Source of the DNA: Limisphaerales bacterium
GTDB lineage: Bacteria > Verrucomicrobiota > Verrucomicrobiia > Limisphaerales > BOG-1460
NCBI GenBank assembly: GCA_003159675.1
Contig: PLQC01000149.1
Coordinates: forward strand, 1 to 38,529
Length of the DNA: 38,529 nt
Reading direction: 5' to 3'
In this document: positions 7,292 through 13,968 of the stretch, piece after piece
How the letters are laid out: every line of letters starts with the position of its first letter
Numbering within the stretch: the first letter of the stretch is position 1
Made by a program: the position numbers and the translations under genes
The notes under the pieces: generated by a model
Databases searched by the model: none
Seen by the model: only the letters and a program-made list of their open reading frames with translations
Told to the model about the DNA's origin: nothing

Positions 7292-7575
7292 AATTTTATT
7301 CCCGTTTCCTGCGCCATGGCCGCCAGCGGCTCGTCCATTTGATCCCGCCGCCGCACCACCAAGTCCAGTTGCTGCCAGCCAATGCGATCCAGAATCCGGG
7401 TGCGCAACCGCAACACATCGCGAAAACCAAGCTTGTCCGACACAACCAACAGATCAATATCCCCGCCTTTGGCCGAATCGTTTGCCCGCGAACCGTAGAG
7501 ATAGATTTCCGCAGCCGGGTCTGACTGCCGGACTTCTTCGCGGATCGTTTCCACTTCATTCGCGCCAAGTCTCAT
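7288..7575 (-). CDS. mntA: MNT-domain nucleotidyltransferase antitoxin (MntA-like)
   Basis: The 95-residue minimal nucleotidyltransferase has the polymerase-beta signature GSRANDSAKGGDIDLLV: G28-S29 and the metal-binding pair D39-x-D41. In HepT/MntA systems it AMPylates the HEPN toxin. The order antitoxin then toxin, with a 4-nt overlap, is standard for this family. The C-terminus (QLDLVVRRRDQMDEPLA) gives the third acidic strand. Nothing suggests decay. Confidence 0.88.
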   Translation of the reverse strand: MRLGANEVETIREEVRQSDPAAEIYLYGSRANDSAKGGDIDLLVVSDKLGFRDVLRLRTRILDRIGWQQLDLVVRRRDQMDEPLAAMAQETGIKL

Positions 7576-7811
7576 GATTGTAATATCCCAAGAAACCTCG
7601 TTGCCGTCAATTCAACCAAATTCCGCCTTTAAACTTAAAATCTGAAACATCCTTAAAATCTGAAACATCCTTAAAATCTGAAACATCCTTAAAATCTGAA
7701 ACGCTGAAATGCTGACATGCTGAAATATCCTTAAAACCTGAAAAGCTGACATTCTAAAACGCTGAAAAGCTGAAATCAACCAAATCAAAAGCAGAAAGAC
7801 GGAAATGATCG
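7576..7811. repeat. Word-repeat spacer containing an 18-nt tandem repeat
   Basis: Positions 7634-7702 hold three perfect copies of CTTAAAATCTGAAACATC and a partial fourth. They are followed by looser GCTGAAATGCTGACATGCTG and AAAGCAGAAAG words to 7811. The perfect copies suggest recent slippage or unequal exchange. No spacers are present, so it is not a CRISPR array. Confidence 0.85.
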
Positions 7812-8222
7812 TTATAGCAACGGGTCAATGATCTGCACGCCTGCGGGTTCGAAGTGTCGCTGGTTATGCGTGGCAAGCGTGTGGCCGTGAAACAGGGCGG
7901 TGGCTGCAATCAAGGAATCCTCACACGTCATCGTGTGGTTTCTGCGCTTGAGGTCGGCGAGCAGCCCCTTCCATCTCACCAGCACCGCCTCAGTCAGTTG
8001 TTCAGTGACCGGCAAAAACTTTTGCCGGGTCTCTTTGAGCCACGCCGCCAGGTCCGCACGATGCGTGGAGGGCGCTTGTCGCAGCCCATATTCGAGTTCA
8101 GCAACGGAAACCACGCTGACAAAAAGGTCTGAGTCGCGTCGCGCCAGCCACCGGACAAGTTTTGACGGCACGCGCTTGCGTTCCAAAAAAAACAGCAGGT
8201 CCGTGTCAATCAAGAAGCTCAC
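7812..8222 (-). CDS. vapC: PIN-domain ribonuclease toxin (VapC/FitB-like)
   Basis: The 136-residue protein starts at a GTG (VSFLIDTDLLFFLERKRV). This GTG overlaps the TGA of the antitoxin by 4 nt (GTGA), which fixes the start over a longer open frame. PIN-fold acidic positions are visible: D6 in LIDTD, the E of SVAELEYGL, the ED pair of CEDSLIAATA, and HNQRHFEPAGVQIIDPL at the end, where VapC proteins usually have RNxxDF. The final aspartate of that motif is H here, so the fourth metal ligand is atypical. VapC toxins are Mg-dependent RNases. The partner here is an AbrB-type antitoxin. Confidence 0.87.
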   Translation of the reverse strand: MSFLIDTDLLFFLERKRVPSKLVRWLARRDSDLFVSVVSVAELEYGLRQAPSTHRADLAAWLKETRQKFLPVTEQLTEAVLVRWKGLLADLKRRNHTMTCEDSLIAATALFHGHTLATHNQRHFEPAGVQIIDPLL

Positions 8223-8473
8223 TTGAACGGCAGTGGATGACGTTTCGGCGGGTGGAGAGGCCAGGGGCAGCGGAAAAACTGCTTGAGCAACGTTTTTCCG
8301 GAAATCCCGCGCCGTTTGTCTGGTTTGGGGGTCAGGATGATGCTGTTTCTGCCGTCGCGCAGGGGATGGACCTCCACCGCGCCGCCGCGCGACAAGCCCG
8401 AGGCATCGCGCCACCATTTGGGCAGCGTGCTCTGACCCACCCTGGAAACGGTCATCGTGTCTGAATCTTTCAT
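8219..8473 (-). CDS. vapB: AbrB/SpoVT-type antitoxin
   Basis: The 84-residue protein has a swapped-hairpin AbrB domain: MTVSRVGQSTLPKWWRDASG then GGAVEVHPLRDGRNSIILTP. The N-terminal part would bind the operator and the basic C-terminal tail (KTLLKQFFRCPWPLHPPKR) would wrap the VapC toxin. An AAGGA motif about 12 nt before the ATG may serve as a weak ribosome-binding site; an internal ATG six codons later is also possible. The stop overlaps the GTG of the toxin gene. Autoregulation by the complex is the family norm. Confidence 0.82.
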   Translation of the reverse strand: MKDSDTMTVSRVGQSTLPKWWRDASGLSRGGAVEVHPLRDGRNSIILTPKPDKRRGISGKTLLKQFFRCPWPLHPPKRHPLPFK

Positions 8474-8711
8474 ATTTTAAGGATTCCTTAAAAGCGGGGA
8501 TCCGTCAACAGCAAAGCTGAAATCACCAAAAAAACAGAAATTGAGAAAGCAGAAAGCAGAAATTCACATCAAGACCATCAAGACAAAAGCCGAAATTCGG
8601 AAAGTAGCTAAATCAAAATGAGAAATGGGGAAAACAGAAAGCAGAAATCACAAAGGCAAAGCTGAAAGTTGAAATATGGAAATCTGTAATGGATTTCTGC
8701 TTTCTGATTTC
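8474..8711. repeat. Word-repeat spacer, GCAGAAAGCAGAAAT type
   Basis: It contains AAAGCTGAAATCACC, AAAGCAGAAAGCAGAAATTC, CATCAAGACCATCAAGAC and ending TTTCTGCTTTCTGATTTCTC. The last part is the inverted complement of the earlier words, so the spacer can in principle fold on itself. No gene is seen. Confidence 0.75.
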
Positions 8712-8873
8712 TCAATTGTTGTTTTTCCCTTTGGTTTTGTTGATCATCGTGGTCATGATGGCCATGAGTTCATCGGCTTCCTTTTCCATGGGCAGAGTGT
8801 CAGCCGAGGCGATCCCACATTCTTCGCGGAGCAGTTCCAGCCAAAGCTGGGATTCGTCGGCCTCTTGCAGCGC
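8712..8873 (-). pseudogene. Truncated four-helix-bundle gene (C-terminal third only)
   Basis: On the minus strand the frame ending at the stop 8712-8714 reads ALQEADESQLWLELLREECG followed by a helical end (MEKEADELMAIMTTM). This closely parallels the intact four-helix protein at 10470-10838 (LLQEADESQLWIELLQEDCG ... LHQETGELLAIFTTM). The N-terminal two thirds and the start codon are missing: at 8874 the sequence becomes repeat DNA of GACTACTGACTAC type. It is a remnant cut by the repeat, and its partner gene shows what was lost. Confidence 0.85.
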
Positions 8874-8935
8874 ACCACCGACCAGGGACCACTGACTAGG
8901 GACTACTGACTACAAGACCACAGACTACGGGACGA
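8874..8935. repeat. GACTACTGACTAC word repeat at a gene end
   Basis: It is made of GGACCACTGACTAGGGAC, TACTGACTACAAGAC and CAGACTACGGGAC words. It truncates the four-helix remnant on its left and encodes the last residues (SRSLWSCSQ) of the four-helix gene on its right. Confidence 0.75.
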
Positions 8936-9346
8936 AATGCCGAGGACGAGCAGGCTCGTCAATACGGCAACGGCTTTGGCGAACTTTCCAGATTCCTTCT
9001 CGACTGCTTTGATCAAGCCATGCAGGCAGGCAAAGGTCTGTTTGGTCTGACCGATCAAAACATCAGCTTCTTGCGCGTTTAAATAGCCAAGCCGCTGCGA
9101 GAGATGGATGAAATACTGAGTCTCGCTCAACGAGCCGCGCGAGATATACAGGAAGTGCAGATAATCCTTCTTGCTCTCCCGCGAAGAGCCTTCGACAATA
9201 TTCGCCGGAACTGAGTAAGATGCCCTGCGCAACTGACTCGTCAGGCCGTAAATTTCCTCTCTCGGGAAAGATCGCGTCCGTTCATAAACCGCAACAGTCA
9301 AATCGTCGGCCAGCTTCCAAGCCTCAATCTTCGTATAGTCTCTCAT
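8903..9346 (-). CDS. Four-helix-bundle protein (S23/IVP family)
   Basis: The 147-residue protein starts MRDYTKIEAWKLADDL and has the family block LRRASYSVPANIVEGSSRES (about residues 39-58), a clear S23/IVP signature. A helix containing FLYISRGSLSETQYFIHLSQ follows. The last ten or so residues are encoded by word-repeat DNA, so the original stop was probably lost and the C-terminus extended. Function is unknown. It is related to, but in a different subgroup from, the four-helix genes at 4083 and 10470. Confidence 0.88.
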   Translation of the reverse strand: MRDYTKIEAWKLADDLTVAVYERTRSFPREEIYGLTSQLRRASYSVPANIVEGSSRESKKDYLHFLYISRGSLSETQYFIHLSQRLGYLNAQEADVLIGQTKQTFACLHGLIKAVEKESGKFAKAVAVLTSLLVLGISSRSLWSCSQ

Positions 9347-9555
9347 AGTATTGTGGTCTGTTGTCGGTGGTCTTATTGTCTTTTGGTCCGTAGTCTCGTA
9401 GTCTCGTAGTCCGTTGTCTCGTAGCTGCTCCGCAGATTTCTGCTTTCTGCTTTCTACTTTCTGTTTTCAATTTCAGCATTTCAGCGTTTTAGTGTTTCAG
9501 CTTTTGCCTTCTGATGCCTTGACATCAGAGTTCAATATGCCATGATGCTTTCAAT
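9347..9555. repeat. Word-repeat spacer, GTAGTCTCGTAGTC and TTTCTGCTTTCT types
   Basis: The left part reads GTCCGTAGTCTCGTAGTCTC and the right part TTTCTGCTTTCTGCTTTC, then TTTCAGCATTTCAGCG. Positions 9482-9511 are an exact copy of 6601-6630. The promoter for the plus-strand toxin-antitoxin pair would have to lie within the final 50 nt; none is obvious. Confidence 0.8.
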
Positions 9556-9834
9556 ATGAGAACGACATTGACGATTGACGATGATCTGGCCGGGATTCTC
9601 CACCGCCAATCGCGGGAACTCGAGAAGCCTTTCAAGGAGGTCGTCAATACGGCGATCAGAAAAGGGCTTGCAGAAAACTTGAAAGAAAAAAAACATACGG
9701 TGGTTGTCAGACCTCACGATTTCGGATCGTCCAGAGCCGGCCTTGACATGGACCGCTTGAACCAACTGGTTGATGAATTGGAAGTCGAAGATTACTTGAG
9801 AAAGGCGGCAAAGGATGATTCTGCCGGACATTAA
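9556..9834 (+). CDS. vapB: VapB-type antitoxin (ribbon-helix-helix)
   Basis: The 92-residue protein begins MRTTLTIDDDLAGILHRQSR, the start expected of a ribbon-helix-helix antitoxin (strand, then helix), with a second helix EKPFKEVVNTAIRKGL. The C-terminal part (MDRLNQLVDELEVEDYL) would bind the toxin. It overlaps the following VapC gene by 20 nt. It is one of the few plus-strand modules in this region, so it was inserted or inverted independently of its minus-strand neighbours. Confidence 0.85.
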   Translation: MRTTLTIDDDLAGILHRQSRELEKPFKEVVNTAIRKGLAENLKEKKHTVVVRPHDFGSSRAGLDMDRLNQLVDELEVEDYLRKAAKDDSAGH

Positions 9835-10252
9835 CCTTCTCATTTACGCGCACAATATTCGCGCTCCGAATCATCAAAACGCCCTCAAATGGTGGAATCA
9901 ATGTCTTCAGGGACATGAGGGCGTGGCCCTGGCCTGGGTGGTGATTTTGGGATTCGTTCGCATTGCCACGCATCCGAAAGTTTTTGAACGTCCCATGTCG
10001 GTTGAGGATGCAGTCGGGCGGGTGGAGGAATGGCTTGCCCTGCCGCACATTCATCTTGTTCATCCCGCTGAAACTCATTTTCAAACATGGTCTTCCCTGT
10101 TGAAACGATTGGGAACGGCCGGCGACTTGACGACTGACGCGCATCTGGCGGCGTTGGCAATTGAGCGCGGTTTGATCCTGCAAACCACCGATGCCGACTT
10201 TGCCCGTTTTCCGGGATTGAAATGGAATAATCCGCTGAAAAGCAAAAGCTGA
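9815..10252 (+). CDS. vapC: PIN-domain ribonuclease toxin (VapC-like)
   Basis: The 145-residue PIN protein shows MILPDINLLIYAHN (D5), a central helix region with WVVILGFVRIATHPKVF, LTTDAHLAALAIERG (the third acidic site, TDA) and TTDADFARFPGLKW (the closing D-x-D-F-x-R-F of the family). It is the TA-type VapC with a hydrophobic start typical of the MILPDxN subgroup. The last residues (NPLKSKS) merge into word-repeat DNA. It is translated with the upstream antitoxin through a 20-nt overlap. Confidence 0.87.
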   Translation: MILPDINLLIYAHNIRAPNHQNALKWWNQCLQGHEGVALAWVVILGFVRIATHPKVFERPMSVEDAVGRVEEWLALPHIHLVHPAETHFQTWSSLLKRLGTAGDLTTDAHLAALAIERGLILQTTDADFARFPGLKWNNPLKSKS

Positions 10253-10469
10253 AAGCAGCCAACGCAAAAGCTGAAACGCTGAAACGCTGACAGCTGAAAC
10301 TAAAATGTTAACATTCTAAAAATCGACAAGCTGATATTCTAAAAGCTGAAATGCTGAAAACTGAAATGCTGACACATCCTTAAATTCTAAAACGCTGAAA
10401 TGCTGAAAACTGAACCGCTGACGTGCTGAAATATTTTTGGCATTTTAGAGTTTCAGCTTTTCAGTTTTG
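10253..10469. repeat. Word-repeat spacer, GCTGAAACGCTGAAACGCTG type
   Basis: Nearly pure strings of CTGAAACGCTGAAACGCTG, TTCTAAAA, AAGCTGATATTCTAAAAGC and CTGAAATGCTGAAAACTG fill the interval. It closely resembles 7690-7800 in wording. No gene is seen. Confidence 0.85.
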
Positions 10470-10838
10470 TTAAAGGTCTCCGCGTTTCCTGAGTTTGGAC
10501 ACCATCGTGGTAAAAATTGCCAGAAGTTCACCCGTTTCTTGGTGCAGTTGGTCAATCGTTTCATTCCGGATTCCACAATCTTCCTGGAGCAATTCGATCC
10601 ACAGTTGCGACTCGTCCGCTTCCTGTAACAATCCGTCCAGTTTCGAACAAAACTCCGAGTCCGAGCGGGCACGGGAAGCTTCGCGGGCGTGGGCCGCCAC
10701 CGACGTGCCGGAACGGAGCAGTTGATGCCCCAAAACGTCGACTTCCTTGCGCGATTTTGGCAACTGCACATAGAGCCGGATAACCGCTGAAGCATAGCGT
10801 TTGGTCCGCACTCGTAATTCTTCCGATAGCCTGCTCAT
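10470..10838 (-). CDS. Four-helix-bundle protein (S23/IVP family)
   Basis: The 122-residue all-helical protein begins MSRLSEELRVRTKRYASAV, with the block LLRSGTSVAAHAREASRARS (about residues 40-59) and LLQEADESQLWIELLQEDCG. This is the S23/IVP subgroup in which SxxAN is replaced by SVAAH. It is the intact relative of the remnant at 8712-8873. The gene is bounded on both sides by word repeats. No biochemical role is known. Confidence 0.85.
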   Translation of the reverse strand: MSRLSEELRVRTKRYASAVIRLYVQLPKSRKEVDVLGHQLLRSGTSVAAHAREASRARSDSEFCSKLDGLLQEADESQLWIELLQEDCGIRNETIDQLHQETGELLAIFTTMVSKLRKRGDL

Positions 10839-11078
<240 letters not shown>

Positions 11079-11609
11079 TCACCTGCCATTGCCCAAAATT
11101 CTCAACACCAGCGGCAACATCCGCTTCGCGTTCTTCTCCCAACTGCGGAGCATCTTCACGCGCCCGATGGCGTGCTTCCGTTCTTCGCCGGGAAGTTTTT
11201 CGACCTGCGTGGTGATGTGGGCCAGACGGGCCCCGCTGTCCTGAAAATGTGTGAGAATCTGCTGGCGCAGGAAACGACCCGCCAGATTGCGCAGTTCGGC
11301 GACGGCCTCGTAATGTGTCCGCCGGTCGCCCGCCACATAAACCGTCCGCGCCGCGCCCAAATCCTGCAGATACCTCAAGCCCTGGCTGGCCGACCCCTTG
11401 CTCAATTCCAGACGCCCGATGAGTTCGTTCATGGGCAGCGGACGATGGGAGATGAAGAGCAGGCCGTAGATTTCAGCGACGGAGCGCGGCTGGCCGAGCG
11501 CGCGGGAAAACTGGACAAACAGGTGGATGACCTCGACCTCCACCGGGTTCAATGGCGCCATCCCCGGTCCGCCGGGCGCCACCGTTTTGTCTTGGAAACC
11601 GACGCTCAT
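11079..11609 (-). CDS. GbsR/MarR-family winged-helix transcriptional regulator
   Basis: The 176-residue regulator has a winged helix between about residues 45 and 100: SVAEIYGLLFISHRPLPMNE, then LIGRLELSKGSASQGLRYLQ (recognition helix) and a wing with VYVAGDRRTHYEA. This pattern is the GbsR branch of MarR-like proteins. The C-terminal helical region probably dimerises. It is divergent from the polysaccharide genes that start 285 bp away, so control of those genes is a reasonable inference. A perfect inverted repeat lies 26-49 nt upstream of its ATG. Confidence 0.83.
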   Translation of the reverse strand: MSVGFQDKTVAPGGPGMAPLNPVEVEVIHLFVQFSRALGQPRSVAEIYGLLFISHRPLPMNELIGRLELSKGSASQGLRYLQDLGAARTVYVAGDRRTHYEAVAELRNLAGRFLRQQILTHFQDSGARLAHITTQVEKLPGEERKHAIGRVKMLRSWEKNAKRMLPLVLRILGNGR

Positions 11610-11634
11610 GGGGGAAGTCTGGCAGGTTTTCCAA

Positions 11635-11658
11635 TTTGTTCAATAAAAAATGAACAAA
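11635..11658. promoter_or_regulatory. Inverted repeat, candidate operator for the GbsR-like regulator
   Basis: TTTGTTCA (11635-11642) and TGAACAAA (11651-11658) are perfect inverted arms separated by 8 nt (ATAAAAAA). The site is just upstream of the regulator start and in the divergent intergenic region leading to the beta-barrel gene. Winged-helix dimers bind such sites, so autoregulation is inferred. Confidence 0.45.
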
Positions 11659-11696
11659 AAAAATTCCCCCCGGAGGGGCATCCGTTTACTACCACC

Positions 11697-11764
11697 GGAA
11701 CGCCGCATTCATCCGGCAGCGCCGACGCGGGATGCAGCGCCCTGCCGGATGAATCCTACGTTTC
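11697..11764. repeat. Dispersed palindromic repeat, degenerate copy
   Basis: A left arm (11697-11719, containing ATTCATCCGGCAG) and a right arm (11742-11764, containing CTGCCGGATGAAT) form an imperfect inverted repeat with a 22-nt loop. The same unit occurs as a perfect 24-bp inverted repeat at 36791-36858, so this is a dispersed REP-like element. Confidence 0.8.
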
Positions 11765-11893
11765 TTCCCGATTCAAGCCCCTCCCTGATGGCAGTGTCAA
11801 GATGAAGCCCCCGGGAATGACGGCTGATTTGATTTGCCGTTTCACGGGCATCAGGCATTTTTTGGGTTTTAATCCGGTCGAGCATAATCGGGC

Positions 11894-13174
11894 GTGACAG
11901 GCAACCATCTCATCCAGACAGAGCTGCGCATTGGGTTTTGGACACTCATTGCGTTGGCGGGTTTCTTTTCCATCGTGGGCACCGTCCGCGGCCAGGAGGC
12001 GTTGCGGATTTCGATGGCGGGGGATCTGGCGGCGGCGACACGGCAGCAGGCGGAGAGTTCGATCGGCTATTACAACCTGCTGTGGGGGCCGGTCGCGTGG
12101 CGGTTTTCGCCCGGACTGGGAATGGATTACAACGACAACGTTCGTGACCAACAAAATGCCCAAGGCGATTTCATCCTTCGCCCGAACGTCAACGTGCAGA
12201 TGAACTGGCCGGTCACGCAACTCAATGATTTGAACCTATCCCTGACGGCGGGATATGCGGACTATCTGCGGTATCAGGATTTGAACCAGCTTTATGTCAA
12301 CCCGTCGGGAATTTCCTTCGACATTTACGCCGGCGATTTTGTCATCGATCTGCACGACCGAATTTCCGTCACGGAGAACGCCTACCAGAATCAGTCGGCC
12401 GGCGGGAACACCACCTATGCGTCCCTGCAAAACACGGCGGGCGTGAACGCGTTGTGGGATTTGAACAAGGCCGTGATGACATTGGGTTACGACCACGGCA
12501 ACTACCTGGCGCTGAATTCCAGCCAGGGGCTGCCGGACGCGGCCTCGGAAAATTTTTTCCTCAACGGTGGCGTGCGACTGGTTCCTGAAATCCTGGCCGG
12601 TTTGGAAGTGGGCGGCGGACTGATTCATTACTCCGGTTCCGGCGCCACCAATTCCGCCGTCACCCCGGACGCGACGCAGTGGAACGTGGGCGCGTTTTGC
12701 ACCGCCACCATCAGCGATTATATGGATGCGCGCCTGGACGCGGGTTATACCGTGTTCACGCCGGACACAACCTCCGCCAGCTTTTCCAGCGCGGGGATAT
12801 CGGGATTTTACCTGCAGTTCCTCCTGACGCACCGGGTGAACCAGTTCTTCAATTATTCGCTCTCCGCCGGCCGGAGCATCGATTTGCAATACACCGGGCA
12901 GCCTTACGACCGATACTTCGCGCGGTGGCAGCCCAACTGGAGTTTTTTGAGGAAATATACGATCAGCACGCCGCTGTGGTGGGAGCATGGCACGGAGGTC
13001 TATTTTCAGACCGTCAGTTACGATCAATACGGCGCGGGAATAGACATCAGCCGGCAATTGACGCAAAAGCTTTCCGGCGGCATTTCCTATCAGTTCGTCA
13101 AGGAAACGTCGGGCCAGCCGGGCCTGAATTACATCGACAACATTGTGAGCTTGAGTTTTTCCTACCAGTTTTGA
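11894..13174 (+). CDS. Outer-membrane beta-barrel protein of a polysaccharide locus
   Basis: The 426-residue protein starts at GTG and has a signal peptide (hydrophobic FWTLIALAGFFSIVGTV, cleavage near VRG-QEA, residue 33). The mature part alternates short amphipathic strands with glycine-rich turns and ends with SLSFSYQF, a terminal phenylalanine as recognised by the BAM machinery. This is the outer-membrane beta-barrel type that sits with wza/wzc in Verrucomicrobia and Planctomycetes exopolysaccharide loci. It may form or support the outer-membrane exit of the glycan. The Wza-like gene follows after only a few bases, so they are co-transcribed. No enzyme motif is seen. Confidence 0.8.
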   Translation: MTGNHLIQTELRIGFWTLIALAGFFSIVGTVRGQEALRISMAGDLAAATRQQAESSIGYYNLLWGPVAWRFSPGLGMDYNDNVRDQQNAQGDFILRPNVNVQMNWPVTQLNDLNLSLTAGYADYLRYQDLNQLYVNPSGISFDIYAGDFVIDLHDRISVTENAYQNQSAGGNTTYASLQNTAGVNALWDLNKAVMTLGYDHGNYLALNSSQGLPDAASENFFLNGGVRLVPEILAGLEVGGGLIHYSGSGATNSAVTPDATQWNVGAFCTATISDYMDARLDAGYTVFTPDTTSASFSSAGISGFYLQFLLTHRVNQFFNYSLSAGRSIDLQYTGQPYDRYFARWQPNWSFLRKYTISTPLWWEHGTEVYFQTVSYDQYGAGIDISRQLTQKLSGGISYQFVKETSGQPGLNYIDNIVSLSFSYQF

Positions 13175-13192
13175 ATACTGCCTGTGTTTATT

Positions 13193-13945
13193 ATGAAAAG
13201 CTTGTTGCGGCTCAATTCGTTATTTGTCCTTCTCGCGGGTGTCTGGGCAGCCAACGCGCAGTTGCCGGTGCCCATGCTGCCGATGGACCAACCCGCAGCC
13301 ATAACGCCCTGGCTCGCAACGCCCATACCCCCGGCCGCCGCCTCAACGCCTCAAGCGCCGCCGGCCGCCGCCGTGCCCGGCTTGCTCAATGGTTATGTGC
13401 CGGACGAGACCTACAAATTGCGCGTCGGCGACACGATCAGTTTTCGGATTTTGGAAGACCGGATTTGGAACCCGCAAAACGCGCCTCAAAGTCTGGTGGT
13501 GGTGGATTCGGGCGAGGTGGACGTGCCTTACATCGGGCGGGTGCAGGCCGTGGGCAAAACCAGCAAACAACTGGGCGGGGAAATAAAGGCGGCGCTGGAA
13601 AAAGATTACTACAAGCTGGCGACCGTGGTTCTGTCGCTCAATGTCGCCAGCCCGATTCTCGGACGCGTCTATATCTGGGGGCAGGTGCACAATCAGGGCT
13701 CCCTGGACGTCGGCGTCAACGAAAACTTGACGGCGGGCAAGGCCATTCTGCGCGCCGGCGGCTTTGCGGATTTTGCGAACAAGCGGAAGGTCAAGGTGGT
13801 GCGCAGCACGCCGGGCGCCGGGGGCAAGACCCAGACTTTTGAATTGGACATGCAGCAGATTCTCGAAGAGGGCAAGATTGACAAGGACGTCGTTTTGCAG
13901 CCCAACGACCTCATCATCGTGCCTTCCCGCCTGGTCAATTTCTAA
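13193..13945 (+). CDS. wza: Polysaccharide biosynthesis/export protein (Wza-like, SLBB)
   Basis: The 250-residue periplasmic/outer-membrane export protein starts at the ATG 13193 (MKSLLRLNSLFVLLAGVWA), preferred to a GTG nine bases earlier because it opens the signal peptide directly. After a proline/alanine-rich linker comes the export domain (YKLRVGDTISFRILEDRIWN, about residues 70-90, and VVVDSGEVDVPYIGRVQAVG). A soluble-ligand-binding beta-grasp segment follows (VYIWGQVHNQGSLDV) and the end is VVLQPNDLIIVPSRLVNF. No lipobox cysteine is visible, so membrane attachment differs from Escherichia coli Wza. Its role is passage of the polymer across the outer membrane with the Wzc-like protein encoded next. 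Confidence 0.9.
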   Translation: MKSLLRLNSLFVLLAGVWAANAQLPVPMLPMDQPAAITPWLATPIPPAAASTPQAPPAAAVPGLLNGYVPDETYKLRVGDTISFRILEDRIWNPQNAPQSLVVVDSGEVDVPYIGRVQAVGKTSKQLGGEIKAALEKDYYKLATVVLSLNVASPILGRVYIWGQVHNQGSLDVGVNENLTAGKAILRAGGFADFANKRKVKVVRSTPGAGGKTQTFELDMQQILEEGKIDKDVVLQPNDLIIVPSRLVNF

Positions 13946-13968
13946 AACGCAAATCCTGAACCCTACGC

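Noticed and set aside
7634-7702. Tandem 18-nt repeats considered as a CRISPR array
   Set aside because: The copies are directly adjacent with no spacers, and no cas gene is seen.
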